Positions 43,560 to 53,070 of a stretch of DNA of 64,000 nt are shown one piece after another. The notes beneath the pieces were generated by a model. The model was not told the origin of the DNA. It worked only from the letters and a program-made list of their open reading frames with translations, and searched no databases. Position 1 is the stretch's first letter, and the number at the start of each line of letters is the position of its first letter. A program made the translations under genes and the position numbers. This DNA is from Pseudosulfitobacter sp. DSM 107133 (GTDB lineage Bacteria > Pseudomonadota > Alphaproteobacteria > Rhodobacterales > Rhodobacteraceae): the NCBI RefSeq assembly GCF_022788695.1, contig NZ_CP085159.1, positions 1 through 64,000 on the forward strand, in the 5' to 3' direction.

Positions 43560-44542
43560 GGGGAAGCTCCAATCTCGGTTGCGCCGGGGAGGTAGAATTC
43601 GGTGATGCCGCGTTTGCCGTCATGGCGACCGGCTTGAATGATCACATCGATGGAGTTCTCGATGTACTGGATCATGTCGCCATAGGTCATCGGGATTTCG
43701 GTCTTGAGTGCCGCGATCGCGAGCCGCTGCACGGCCAATTGCGGGGTTTCGGCATGCAGTGTGGTCATGGACCCGCCATGGCCGGTGTTGATGGCTTCCA
43801 GAAAGGTCATGGCCTCCTTGCCGCGCACCTCGCCCAGGATGATCCGGTCGGGGCGCATGCGCAGCGTGGCGGTGAGAAGCACATCGGCGGTCTGGAATTC
43901 CGCGTCGCGATTGGCGATGAGGGTCACGGCATTTGGCTGGGTCGGTAAAAGCTCGGCCGCTTCTTCGATGGTCACGATGCGTTCCTCGGCCGGTACGTGA
44001 GAGAGGATCTTGCGCGCGGCGACGGTCTTGCCGGTGGAGGTGCCACCCGAGACGATCATGTTGAGTTTGTTCTCGACGCAGAAGGCCAGCGCATCATCGA
44101 TCAAACCCGCGGCCACCACTGCGCGCAAGGCGCGCTTTTTTTCGATGCGCAGGTCTTCGAGCTTGCGCTCTTTTCCGTATAGAAAATCGAGTGCGATGCC
44201 CTCGAGTGGCAGGCTGGAGAAGAACCGCAGGCTGATTGACATGGCCGAGAGCACGGCGGGCGGGGTGATGACCTGTGCGCGGATCGGGCGCCCCTTATAG
44301 GTGATCGAGACCGAGACGATGGGGCGGTCCTTGCTCATCGTCGTGTTGGCCGAGGAGGCGATCTGGTTGCCGAGGTCCCTGACCTGAACGCCCGTCAGCC
44401 TCTGGTCCAGCGCACGCATGAAGTGATCGCCCTGGAATTCGCCCCAGCAGGTCCCGTCTGGGTTGATGCAGATCTCGATGACATCGTCGCGGGCGGCGGC
44501 GTCGATCCGGTCGAGCGAGGTTTCGAGATAGCTCAGCGACAT
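43556..44542 (-). CDS. virB11: VirB11 traffic ATPase
   Basis: A 328-residue secretion ATPase. Walker A GGTSTGKT, the Asp box TIEEAAELL, Walker B RIILGEVRGKEA, His box TGHGGSMTTLHA. The N-terminal domain covers about 1-130. It powers pilus assembly and substrate transfer. The ATG at 44542 was chosen over a longer frame because it starts four bases after virB10 and gives the normal size. Confidence 0.93.
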   Translation of the reverse strand: MSLSYLETSLDRIDAAARDDVIEICINPDGTCWGEFQGDHFMRALDQRLTGVQVRDLGNQIASSANTTMSKDRPIVSVSITYKGRPIRAQVITPPAVLSAMSISLRFFSSLPLEGIALDFLYGKERKLEDLRIEKKRALRAVVAAGLIDDALAFCVENKLNMIVSGGTSTGKTVAARKILSHVPAEERIVTIEEAAELLPTQPNAVTLIANRDAEFQTADVLLTATLRMRPDRIILGEVRGKEAMTFLEAINTGHGGSMTTLHAETPQLAVQRLAIAALKTEIPMTYGDMIQYIENSIDVIIQAGRHDGKRGITEFYLPGATEIGASP

Positions 44543-44546
44543 GGGC

Positions 44547-45926
44547 TCAGAATATCTCCAGATCGCGGTCGACCATGACCGTGACCCGGGCGCCCTGGTC
44601 GACATAGATGACGGGGCCGATTGAGAGATAGTCGCCGATGACGCTGTCCGTCGCATCTGACAGATCATCGCCCACGTCTTCGAGAACGTCGGCGGCAGTC
44701 TCATCCTGGACCTCGGATGCGGCGGCACTTGGTGCGGCGGAAATCAGCGAGATCAGGGCTGCCGACCCGAAACGCTCGGCAAAGCGCGTGTCTATGAGGC
44801 CGGTGACGCCAGAACGGCCCAGTTCATCACCTCCGAAGGAGCTGATCTGGACGGTCTGGTTGTCGGGCAGGATGATCCGGTCCCAGGCGATCGTGACGCG
44901 GCGCTGCGCGATATCGACGCCAGCGCGGTAGCGCCCGACGAGACGGGATCCGCGGGGGATCAAGAGGCGCACGCCATCGACGCTGTAGACATCCTCGGAC
45001 ACCACGGCACGGGTCTGGCCGGGCAGGGAGCTGTCAAGGGCGGTTTCCATGACGGCCTGGATCATTGTGCCCTGGATGATGGTGTTGGAAGGATTGGCGA
45101 TCACCTCGGCCTGCGTCACGGTGGAGGGCAACGCACCGTTCAGCACGAAATCCGTCACCTCGCCAAAAGTGCGTTCGGTCAGAGCCGTTTCATTCGCTCC
45201 GGAGGCACCGCCAAACGCGATGGCGGGCGAGGCGATGCGCCGCTCCTGGAAGGCGCGTTCCTCCGCGGCGCGGCGCTCCAGCTCGGCCATGCGCCGGGCT
45301 TCTTCCTCACGGCGCAGTCGCTCTTGCTCGCGTGCGCGCAGCTCATCCTCCGTGGGGCCCACTGGCGCGGGTTGGGGCCGGCTGGCCTCGAGTTGGGCCA
45401 GTTCCAGATCCATGCGTAATTGCTCAAGGCTGCGATCCCGCGCCGTCAGTTCGTCCTGGAATCGTTGCTGTGCGGCTTCCGAGGCGGCTTGTAGTGCAGC
45501 GATCTGAGCGGTCAGCGCGTCGATCGCCTCTGCGGCGGCGGTGTCTTCCTCGACGACCGGTTCGGGGGCGTTGCGTAATTCCTCGATCTGAGCCTGCAGC
45601 GCGGTGATCTGCGCCAGAAGCTCCGCGTTGGGCTCGACTGGATCCGGTCCGACAAACACAACCTCGGGCTCGGGCGGGGGCAAGGTCTCGATAGCGCCAA
45701 AGCCGTCCCCCTCGTTTTGGAAGACGTCCGGGGTGGCCGTCGGCAAGGCTTCCTCTTCGTCGGGCTGTGAGAGGAGATAAAGCAGGGCACCACCCGCGCC
45801 GATGACGAGGACCACGATCAGCGCGAGAAGGGGCGACCGGCGCTGCGCCGCCGTGGGGGCGCGGGCACTGCCTTTCTCAAGGGCGGCGAGGCGTTTTTCC
45901 AGCTCGGTGTTCCCGGTATCGCTCAT
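44547..45926 (-). CDS. virB10: VirB10 channel scaffold
   Basis: A 459-residue bitopic protein. A short cytoplasmic tail precedes one membrane segment (LLALIVVLVIGAGGALLYLL), then a proline- and coiled-coil-rich periplasmic region, then the C-terminal beta-barrel TrbI domain with VLIP-type segments such as GVRLLIPRGSRLVGRY. It bridges inner and outer membranes. Starts by ATGA overlap with virB9. Confidence 0.92.
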   Translation of the reverse strand: MSDTGNTELEKRLAALEKGSARAPTAAQRRSPLLALIVVLVIGAGGALLYLLSQPDEEEALPTATPDVFQNEGDGFGAIETLPPPEPEVVFVGPDPVEPNAELLAQITALQAQIEELRNAPEPVVEEDTAAAEAIDALTAQIAALQAASEAAQQRFQDELTARDRSLEQLRMDLELAQLEASRPQPAPVGPTEDELRAREQERLRREEEARRMAELERRAAEERAFQERRIASPAIAFGGASGANETALTERTFGEVTDFVLNGALPSTVTQAEVIANPSNTIIQGTMIQAVMETALDSSLPGQTRAVVSEDVYSVDGVRLLIPRGSRLVGRYRAGVDIAQRRVTIAWDRIILPDNQTVQISSFGGDELGRSGVTGLIDTRFAERFGSAALISLISAAPSAAASEVQDETAADVLEDVGDDLSDATDSVIGDYLSIGPVIYVDQGARVTVMVDRDLEIF

Positions 45927-46618
45927 GAGGCGGCCTCCGCGGGCGGGATAGCCTCGATGCAGACCACCTCCTCGCCAAGTCGCAGGACCCATTGGCGGTT
46001 TACGCCGCTGACGCGGATCACGCCGTCCTCAGGGGTTTGCGTGTTGACCGTGCGTTCACGGCCGCCCGCGTAGCGGAAGATCGCGGGCACAGGCGCGTTT
46101 CTTGGAAACGCGAAATGCGTGAACGTCCCGTCATCCCAGATGCGCGTTGGCGTGATCTCGGTCCGCGCGCTGGCGCCGTAGTTGTAGTTCGGCGCTTGGG
46201 CGGCGATGGCCCGGGTCGGGCGCGCAGCGTCGTCAGGGTAGCGGAACTGCACCACGTAGAAGGTCGGGCTGCGGACCTCCTGGACGTTGAAGTAGTAGCT
46301 CCGGCGGTTCGTATAGACTGTCACATTGGTATGCACCCCGCGCGCCACAGGCTTGATCGCGAAGGCCTGACCGCCCGGGACGCCGTCGATCTCGAAGCCC
46401 TCGGTGTCGCCCGCGATGATCGAGCGGATGCTTTCGCCCTCGCCGAACTCGATGGTGGTCACATGGGTGAGCGACACGCTGAGACGGTAGACCTGACCCT
46501 CCTGGTAGGTGGCCAAGCGCACCCGGCTGTCGTTGGGACCGCCACGCGGGATGGCTTCGGCAGAGGCGAGGCCGGGCAACAGGGCAATGACAAAAATAAG
46601 CGATCTTATAAACAACAA
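45923..46618 (-). CDS. virB9: VirB9 core-complex protein
   Basis: A 231-residue protein with a signal peptide (IRSLIFVIALLPGLASAEA) and the VirB9/CagX domain: DSRVRLATYQEGQVYRLSVS, AIKPVARGVHTNVTVYTNRR and a C-terminal FTHFAFPRNAPVPAIFRY. It forms the outer-membrane core with VirB7 and VirB10. Three bases after the end of virB8. Confidence 0.92.
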   Translation of the reverse strand: MLFIRSLIFVIALLPGLASAEAIPRGGPNDSRVRLATYQEGQVYRLSVSLTHVTTIEFGEGESIRSIIAGDTEGFEIDGVPGGQAFAIKPVARGVHTNVTVYTNRRSYYFNVQEVRSPTFYVVQFRYPDDAARPTRAIAAQAPNYNYGASARTEITPTRIWDDGTFTHFAFPRNAPVPAIFRYAGGRERTVNTQTPEDGVIRVSGVNRQWVLRLGEEVVCIEAIPPAEAAS

Positions 46619-46620
46619 CG

Positions 46621-47273
46621 TCAGTTCTCCAATCTGTCGGAGCGGATGGAATATTCGAGGACGGTGAAGCCGAATGGATTGGTCCAGACCTCGTCGATGG
46701 AGCGGCGGGTCTCGGGGCGGAACTCGAAGAGAAGGGTCGCGGTGAAGAGCCCGGTTTGGGTGCCGTTGATGGAGGTCAGACGCTTGCGCAGGCGGACCGT
46801 CGCGCGGTTGGTTCCGATCCGGTTGATGCTGAGGATTTCCACGTCGAGCCGGGCATTGGGGCCATAGACCGTCGGCGGGTAATTCTCGTTGGCGCTGTTC
46901 CAGATCTGGCGCAGCCCGCTCTCGGCAGCTCCGTCCGAGCGGCGCAGGACGCTGCGGATGCGCAGATCGTTGTCGAGCTGGTTATGACCTCCCGGTCGGT
47001 CACATAGCGGAACACCTCCGCCTCGATGATCGCCTGGTTGGCGGTCACCGAGGAGGCGCCCACCGAGGCTTCGGGGAGTGCAAAGCCGGTGGCGGGATCA
47101 TAGGGGACAACGACGGGGGGCGGGTCGACATCCAGGATCGAGACAGCTGCCGCGCTCAGACAGCCGATGATGCCGAAGACAAGGCCTATCAGGCCAAGAC
47201 GCTGCCAAAGCCGTTCACGGCGCAGGGCACCATAGACCAGCTCTTCCTCGATGATCTCTTGTTCACTCGCCAC
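46621..47273 (-). pseudogene. virB8: VirB8 with an apparent one-base frameshift
   Basis: The start (MASEQEIIEEELVYGALRRE) has a short cytoplasmic part and a membrane segment (LGLIGLVFGIIGCLSAAAV), then VFRYVTDRE. After that the frame breaks near 46981-46993; the correct continuation, HNQLDNDLRIRSVLRR and on to VLEYSIRSDRLEN, is in another frame. Adding one base restores a 217-residue VirB8 of normal length. Either a sequencing error at the GGGAGG run or a true lesion; VirB8 is needed for transfer. Confidence 0.85.
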
Positions 47274-47289
47274 GCGTCACACCCCGCAC

Positions 47290-48102
47290 TCACTCGGCCC
47301 GCAGCTCGGGCAGCGTGAAATCCATGAAGCGCTGTTCTTCGGCGATGGTGGCGGCATCGATCACGCCTCCCGTGCCATCGCCCACGGTCTGGATGGCTTC
47401 GAGCTGCCATATAGCGACCAGCGCAATGGCGAGCTCCGCGGTCACGCGCGTGTTGAGATCGATGCTTTCCTTTAGTTCGTCCATGTCGTCGATGAGTCCG
47501 ACAAGGCGGTCGACCCGCTCGAGCGATTGCCCGGCGTCCTCATAGCTGTTCTGGGCAGCGGCCGAGACGAGCGCGCCGGTCGTGGCTTGTGTTGCCACGC
47601 GGTTGGCCCCGGGATTGCCGCTCGTGGCCATTTCCGAGAGGGTGTCATCGTCAAATCCGAGATCGGCCAGCACCCGATCCATCTGGGTTTCGATCTCGCC
47701 TGCGCCGGAGCCCGAGAGGCCCGAGAAATCCCCAGTCTTGATCGCCTCAATCGTGGCGAAGATGTCCCCGAACTCTTGGTCGAGCAGACCGTTCAACTCG
47801 TCTTCCATTTCCGTCCGGATGATTTCTGGAAGCTCGGCGAGGCGGGTGAGGGCCTCGTAGGTTCTTTGCAGCTCCGCGAGTTGGTCCGTGAGAAGGCCGA
47901 GCTGTTCGCGGAGCTGCGTCAGCTGCTCGTTTTGCAGAATCTCGTCCTCGATCATCTGCCGGAGCTGCTGGATGTTTTGCGCGATGTTCTGGGTATCGAC
48001 GACGGGCACGCCCTGCGCTGCGGCAGGGGAGAGGGCTCCCAGATGCAGGCCAATTCCAAGCGTTGTGGCCAAGGCCGCTCTCAGAAACTTCCGTCTCATC
48101 AT
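47290..48102 (-). CDS. VirB5/TrbJ-like secreted T4SS protein
   Basis: A 270-residue exported protein (signal MRRKFLRAALATTLGIGLHL to AAAQ) with a long coiled coil (IAQNIQQLRQMIEDEI, QLTQLREQLGLLTDQLAELQ). The position and build match VirB5/TrbJ, a pilus-tip or periplasmic component. Its last 60 residues (ESIDLNTRVTAEL to FMDFTLPEL) match the C-terminus of the neighbouring transglycosylase, so the two share a module. Confidence 0.78.
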   Translation of the reverse strand: MMRRKFLRAALATTLGIGLHLGALSPAAAQGVPVVDTQNIAQNIQQLRQMIEDEILQNEQLTQLREQLGLLTDQLAELQRTYEALTRLAELPEIIRTEMEDELNGLLDQEFGDIFATIEAIKTGDFSGLSGSGAGEIETQMDRVLADLGFDDDTLSEMATSGNPGANRVATQATTGALVSAAAQNSYEDAGQSLERVDRLVGLIDDMDELKESIDLNTRVTAELAIALVAIWQLEAIQTVGDGTGGVIDAATIAEEQRFMDFTLPELRAE

Positions 48103-49271
48103 TCAATCTCCCTGATCGTAAAATCCATGAACGCGCCTTCGGCCATGCGGGCGCTGGCCTGGGCCAGCTCTTCGGCGGAGAGCACGCGGGTGCGTGCCGC
48201 CTGAAGCCGGATGCGTGCAGCGACGAGGCGCACGAGTTCGGCACGGGCATAGGTGTTGAGTGCGATGCTTTCCTGCACGTCTTCAGTCTCGGAAATCCGT
48301 TCGACGATGTCGGAAATGCGCAGGGCGGCTTGGCGGATCGCGGCTGGTGAGTTGCTGCCATAAAAGGCCGCCCCATGACCCGTGAGCGAGAGGTTGGCAT
48401 TGGCGAGAAGCGCCGGATCGATCGTGCCAAGCGCATCGATCCCGCCGATACGGCTTAGATAGAGATTGTAGCGTTCAGGGATGACCGACACGTAGTGCTG
48501 GGTCTCGCGGAAGGGTGGCACGCCGCCATACTCGAAAACCCGGCCGGGTCCGGCGTTATAGGCCGCGAGGGCGTTGATGATGTTGCCATCGAATGTGTTG
48601 AGCTGGGTCGCGAGATAGCGCGCGCCGCCATGCACCTGAAGGTAGGGGCTGTCATAGTATTCCGGGTTGATGCCCAGATCGCTGGCCGTCCCAGGCATGA
48701 TCTGGGTGAGACCATAGGCGCCGACGGGAGACCGTGCCCCAATCGTAAACCGGCTTTCCTGCCAGATCAGCGCTTGCAGCAACGCGCGCCACTGGACGGG
48801 CGAGAGCCCTGCGCGGCCAACACCCGCAAAGCCGCTGGTCTCCTGAGCCACGCGGATGATGAGTTGCTCAATGTTTTCGGCGGCATCCCCGAACATCTGT
48901 GCGCCGCCGGGATTGGGGTCGATCTCGGCATTGCCGTAGACCGTTTCGACGGAACGGGCTGGATCGCCGCTTCCGTTTTCCAGCCCTGAAATCATCGCGG
49001 TCAGGCCCTGACCGCCGAAGCTGGTCTGGGCATCGAGGATGCGTTGCAGGGTTTCCAGCTGCTCCCGTTCGATCTCGGCAATGAGTTCGCGCACGGCAAG
49101 CTTGTCCGCCTGAACGGCCAAGTCAGCCTCGCGATCGCCAGTCTCGACGATGTCACGCGCGGTCAGCCCGCTGTCATTGGTCGGCACGCCTTGGGAAAGG
49201 GCGATGCCGGGCAGCAGGCAAAGCACGAGGATATGGGGCAGTTTAGACTTCAATGCCGCCCTCCGGCGCAT
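48099..49271 (-). CDS. lytic transglycosylase with VirB5-like C-terminus
   Basis: A 390-residue exported protein. After a signal region (LPHILVLCLLPGIALSQG) and a helical segment comes a Slt domain (about 165-285): catalytic Glu in LIWQESRF, then GAYGLTQIMPGTASDLG and [18 protein letters not shown]. The C-terminal end, ESIALNTYARAEL to FMDFTIREIE, mirrors the next gene. It may open peptidoglycan at the site where the VirB5-like partner assembles. A second transglycosylase, VirB1-like, heads the operon. Confidence 0.85.
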   Translation of the reverse strand: MRRRAALKSKLPHILVLCLLPGIALSQGVPTNDSGLTARDIVETGDREADLAVQADKLAVRELIAEIEREQLETLQRILDAQTSFGGQGLTAMISGLENGSGDPARSVETVYGNAEIDPNPGGAQMFGDAAENIEQLIIRVAQETSGFAGVGRAGLSPVQWRALLQALIWQESRFTIGARSPVGAYGLTQIMPGTASDLGINPEYYDSPYLQVHGGARYLATQLNTFDGNIINALAAYNAGPGRVFEYGGVPPFRETQHYVSVIPERYNLYLSRIGGIDALGTIDPALLANANLSLTGHGAAFYGSNSPAAIRQAALRISDIVERISETEDVQESIALNTYARAELVRLVAARIRLQAARTRVLSAEELAQASARMAEGAFMDFTIREIE

Positions 49272-49410
49272 CTAGAGGCGTAAAGGTGCAATCAGGCGCG
49301 ACAGGTGCCGTGGACGCGAGGAATGTGAAGCAGTTCGCCTGCGGTTCCTGGTACTGGGCGCAGGAGGCCAAAGCGCCGAGCGCGGTGAGAAGAAACAGAG
49401 TACGAATCAT
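49243..49410 (-). CDS. virB7: VirB7-like lipoprotein
   Basis: A 55-residue gene. The product starts MIRTLFLLTALGALASCAQY, a lipoprotein signal with lipobox LASC (Cys17), and carries two more cysteines (ANCFTFL, PDCTF) that could bond to VirB9. The ATG overlaps the virB4 stop by four bases (ATGA), and its end overlaps the transglycosylase start. Size, position and signal all fit VirB7. Confidence 0.8.
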   Translation of the reverse strand: MIRTLFLLTALGALASCAQYQEPQANCFTFLASTAPVAPDCTFTPLDAPEGGIEV

Positions 49411-51770
49411 GAAAGCCTCCAAAAGTCTGGGCGGTCGCGGTAATCGGCGCCGACCAGCGCCTCGCCTTTTTCCATGCCGCCGAGGATGGTGAGATTGGGC
49501 CCGAGGGCGCTCAGATCGGCATCGACGACGATGGATCCCTGGTCGTCGCGGATGAGAGCAAGGCGGCTGTCGCTGCCGGTGTTGAGAAGCACATCGAGTT
49601 CCTTCTCATAGAGGTTCAGCATCGCGTAGTCGGCCGCATGGGCGCGGATGTTCGGAAGCAGGATCTGCGTCGGCACCGCCTCGACGATAGTCTTGCCGGT
49701 CCGCGTGCGCTCGAGCTGACTGGCGTATTGCGTCATCATCACCGCGACGGTGTTCTGCTTGCGCGCGGTCACCAGCCAGTTCGACAGCCGCTCGGCGAAA
49801 TACGCGTTGTCGAGCGCCTTCCAGGCCTCGTCGATCACGATGATTGTGGGGCGACGATCCTCGATCTCGCGCTCTACCCGGCGGAAAAGATAAGAGAGGA
49901 CGGCCATCCGCTCCTTGTCGGCCTCGCTGTCGAGAATGCCGGTCAGATCGAAGCCCACCACATCGCCTTTCAGCGAGAACGTGTCTTCCAGGGTCTGTCC
50001 GAAGATCCAACCGTAGCGACCGTCTTCGGTCCACTCGAGCAGGCGCTGGTGCAGATCGCCACCATCATCGGTCGATACGAACAGCGATGCGAAATCCCGC
50101 CAGTTCCGCAGGGCCGGATTGGTGGCCTGGGCATTCTGGCGCACGACCTCCTGGATGCGGTTGGTCTGCGCCGGGGTCAGGGGCTTGTCGGCGCGGTAGA
50201 GCAGGGTTGTGAGCCAGTCCGAGAGCCAGGCGGTGCCGCGCGCATCGGTCTCTGTCCAGAGCGGGTTGAGACCCGTGGGCTGGCCGGCGTTCAGGGAGGC
50301 GTAGCGCCCGCCATTGGCGCGCACCGCCATCTCCATGCCTAGACGGTAATCGAAGACGAAGATCCGGGCGCCCGCGCGACGGGCCTGGGTCATCAGAAAG
50401 GCTGACAGCACCGATTTGCCGGACCCGGGCCGCCCCATGATCAGGGTATGGCCGCTGGTCGGTTCTTTGTCGGGCGATCCCTGCTCGTGATAGGAAAACC
50501 GATAGGCGCTCTGCTCCGGCGTGGGCAAATATGTGACGACCCGGCCCCAGGGGGTAAGTGCTGCAGGTTTGCCGAGCTGTGTCCGGTGGAAGGCCGCAAA
50601 ATCCGCGAAGTTGCGGTTGGTGACGGCGCTGGCGCGGACGCGCTTTGGCTGGTTGCCGGGGTGCTGGCTGAGGTAATGCGCCTTGGCCGCGACCCGCTCG
50701 CCAATCATCTTCACGCCCTCGGCGGCGGCCGCGTTGACGACCTCGGCGCTGAGCGTCTGCAGCTCGTCCAGCGTGTCACAGAAGATCGTCACGACCATGT
50801 GGTGCTCGCCAAAGCTCTGGCGTTTGGCCTCGAGATCGTCGGCCGCGATGTCGAGCGCTTCCAAGAGCGACAGGGCCGCATCCTGGCTGGCTTGCATCTG
50901 CCGCTTTTGCCGCTTGATGCGGCCCGCCATGAGGTTCAAATTGATCGGCGTGAAGGAATGGGTGACGATCATGTCGACCGGCAGGTTCAGCATGTCGAAC
51001 ATGGTGCAGGAGGTGCCTTCCGAGTATTCCCCGATGGTGAAACTCTTGCCGTAGCGGTGTCCCACGACGCCTTCGGAGAGCTCGAAGTGATCGCCTTGAA
51101 ACGTCACTCGCGTGTTGGCGACGTTGCAGGACAGGAAGCCATAGGTGTTCGCCGGATAGAGCGGCAGTTCCTGGCCAGTGTTGAGGGCCCCCAGAAAGCC
51201 GATCAACTCGCCGGACTTGGCCGAAAGCACACGTGGGTTCAGCTCCGTCAGGCCAGACAGGAACACGTTCACGGCCTCGGCTAATCGGCGAAGGCGCTTT
51301 TCGGTCGCTTCCTTGAGGCGATCCGGCGCGCTGCGGTTCAGGAATGGCAGGACGCTTTTTGGAGGCGGGCGGTGTATGACGGTGAGCGTCAACGTCTTGT
51401 CGCGCAACCCGCTGGTCTCGAGTTTCTCGCGCCAGAGACGGTCGACTTCTCCCGCGAAACTGTCCTCGCGCAGCGGCTCGAGGTCCAGCGTGATCGCCTT
51501 CGAGACCTTATGGACGTAATAGCTGAACTCCGGCCCCAATTGCGCAATGATCCGAGCAAAGAGCGCGGTCACCTTGTCGAGATAGGCGTCATCGGTCGTG
51601 TAGCTATTGACCCCGTCGAGCCGGATGCACTGGAAAAGCTCGTTGACCCGCGTCCGCACGGTCTGGTCATCAACTAAGCTCACATAGGGCAGCATGTGCG
51701 CGAGGCGGGTCTCGCGTGAATACCACTCCGGTGTCGTCGTGCGGGGATCGAGCGCAGCATCACGGGGCAT
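49407..51770 (-). CDS. virB4: VirB4 ATPase
   Basis: A 787-residue T4SS ATPase. The C-terminal ATPase domain has Walker A GRPGSGKSVLS near residue 440 and Walker B TIIVIDEAWKALDN near 645. The N-terminal CagE/VirB4 domain includes the LNLMAGRIKRQKRQ region. Full length. It energises pilus biogenesis. Its first bases overlap the end of virB3. Confidence 0.94.
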   Translation of the reverse strand: MPRDAALDPRTTTPEWYSRETRLAHMLPYVSLVDDQTVRTRVNELFQCIRLDGVNSYTTDDAYLDKVTALFARIIAQLGPEFSYYVHKVSKAITLDLEPLREDSFAGEVDRLWREKLETSGLRDKTLTLTVIHRPPPKSVLPFLNRSAPDRLKEATEKRLRRLAEAVNVFLSGLTELNPRVLSAKSGELIGFLGALNTGQELPLYPANTYGFLSCNVANTRVTFQGDHFELSEGVVGHRYGKSFTIGEYSEGTSCTMFDMLNLPVDMIVTHSFTPINLNLMAGRIKRQKRQMQASQDAALSLLEALDIAADDLEAKRQSFGEHHMVVTIFCDTLDELQTLSAEVVNAAAAEGVKMIGERVAAKAHYLSQHPGNQPKRVRASAVTNRNFADFAAFHRTQLGKPAALTPWGRVVTYLPTPEQSAYRFSYHEQGSPDKEPTSGHTLIMGRPGSGKSVLSAFLMTQARRAGARIFVFDYRLGMEMAVRANGGRYASLNAGQPTGLNPLWTETDARGTAWLSDWLTTLLYRADKPLTPAQTNRIQEVVRQNAQATNPALRNWRDFASLFVSTDDGGDLHQRLLEWTEDGRYGWIFGQTLEDTFSLKGDVVGFDLTGILDSEADKERMAVLSYLFRRVEREIEDRRPTIIVIDEAWKALDNAYFAERLSNWLVTARKQNTVAVMMTQYASQLERTRTGKTIVEAVPTQILLPNIRAHAADYAMLNLYEKELDVLLNTGSDSRLALIRDDQGSIVVDADLSALGPNLTILGGMEKGEALVGADYRDRPDFWRLS

Positions 51771-52038
51771 AGCTGTCCCCGCCGTGAATGCTGCGGTTCC
51801 GCGTGGGCGGGGTTTCCTGCAGCGCCGTCATCATCACGTCGATGAAGCGAGGATCCCAGTCTGCGGCCTTCCAAAGCACCGGGTAGAGCAGGGCCGCGAC
51901 AGCCAGCACCGCGATATGCTGGACCCAGACGAAGAGAAGCACGGAGCCGAAGAGCCAGACCATCGCATACATGATGGGCAGGCCCAGAAGCTTCGGCGGG
52001 CGTACGAGGCCCAGAAAGAGAGGCGAGCGCTCAGCCAC
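51760..52038 (-). CDS. virB3: VirB3 inner-membrane protein
   Basis: A 92-residue VirB3: LFLGLVRPPKLLGLPIMYAM followed by hydrophobic VWLFGSVLLFVWVQHIAVLA and VLAVAALLYPVLWKAADWDP. I favour the GTG at 52038, eight bases inside the end of virB2, which gives normal length; a longer frame from 52095 adds a proline-rich segment that lies within virB2. Acts with VirB4. Confidence 0.82.
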   Translation of the reverse strand: MAERSPLFLGLVRPPKLLGLPIMYAMVWLFGSVLLFVWVQHIAVLAVAALLYPVLWKAADWDPRFIDVMMTALQETPPTRNRSIHGGDSYAP

Positions 52039-52324
52039 CGGCAAAGACCGCCGCAACGATGGTGGGGGCGGCGGCGACACCAGCGATGCCGACAAGCACC
52101 CAAAGCGCTTGTCGCAGGTCGATGATATTGAAGAACCAGCTCAAGAAAACGCCGAGGACCGCGAGTGTGGCGATGACGACGCCAAGCGGGCCGGTCAATG
52201 CATCGACGATACCTTGCAGCAGGCTCTGGATTGGGGAGAGGTCGATGCTTTGCGCCAGGGCCGGTTCTGCAATGAGCAGGAAGATCGCCAGCGCGACGAC
52301 GAAGAGGTTTGAAATCTGTTTCAT
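52031..52324 (-). CDS. virB2: VirB2 pilin
   Basis: A 97-residue pilin precursor with a long signal ([20 protein letters not shown] to ALAQ) and two hydrophobic segments ([37 protein letters not shown]), the usual VirB2 hairpin. It forms the conjugative pilus. Coupled to virB1 by ATGA. Confidence 0.9.
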   Translation of the reverse strand: MKQISNLFVVALAIFLLIAEPALAQSIDLSPIQSLLQGIVDALTGPLGVVIATLAVLGVFLSWFFNIIDLRQALWVLVGIAGVAAAPTIVAAVFAGG

Positions 52325-53070
52325 GAATTTGATCCTTCCAATCGGGCCACGACAGTCATGACGCGGGCCACGTGGTTCTGGGTTTCTCGGTAGGGGGGAA
52401 TGCCGCCGTACTGGCGGACCGCATCGGGTCCGGCGTTGTAGGCTGCCAGGGCAAGGCGTGGATCGCCGAACGTGTCCAACATCATCGCGAGGTAGCGGGC
52501 GGCCCCGTCGAGGTTCTGCAGCGGGTCGCGTGGGTCAACGCCGAGATCACGGGCAGTGGCGGGCATCAGCTGGCCAAGGCCAATGGCACCTGCACTTGAA
52601 ATCGCATCCTGCCGGTAGGCGCTCTCAACCTCGATATTGGCCCGATAGAGAGCCAGCCAATCCGTCACGGAAAGCCCCGCGCGACGCAGGCCGGGATGGC
52701 CGGCATAGCGCAAAGCCGTGGTCTGAATCCCGGAGAGGACATCTGCGTGGGGCAGGGGAGTCGGGCGGGCAAGGGCCGCGACTTGGACGCCCTCTTGCTC
52801 GGCCTCTACCTCGCCGAAGATCGCGATCCCATCGGAGGCCGAACCCTGACCAATCCCGTCATTGTAGTTTCGAGCAAAGCTGCTTTGGGAGCGGGACGGG
52901 ATCAGGGAGCCGTCGCTCTCCATGACCAGCACCATTTGCGCGGAGGCTGGCGCGGCGACCAGCCAGAGGCAGACGAGGTTAGTTGTCAGCGCCCTTGGCT
53001 GATGGGGCTTTGTCTGACGGCGCAAGTTTGTGCGTACGGCTTGTACCCGCCTCAAGCGGCAGGTCGACAT
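52321..53070 (-). CDS. virB1: VirB1-like lytic transglycosylase
   Basis: A transglycosylase of about 249 residues. The Slt domain has [20 protein letters not shown] (Glu), [17 protein letters not shown] and [19 protein letters not shown] hydrophobic export segment ([14 protein letters not shown]) comes first. The start is uncertain: ATG 53070 lies inside the preceding gene and gives a long charged N-terminus, while CTG near 52993 would be a more usual signal peptide. It clears peptidoglycan for the T4SS. Confidence 0.82.
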   Translation of the reverse strand: MSTCRLRRVQAVRTNLRRQTKPHQPRALTTNLVCLWLVAAPASAQMVLVMESDGSLIPSRSQSSFARNYNDGIGQGSASDGIAIFGEVEAEQEGVQVAALARPTPLPHADVLSGIQTTALRYAGHPGLRRAGLSVTDWLALYRANIEVESAYRQDAISSAGAIGLGQLMPATARDLGVDPRDPLQNLDGAARYLAMMLDTFGDPRLALAAYNAGPDAVRQYGGIPPYRETQNHVARVMTVVARLEGSNS

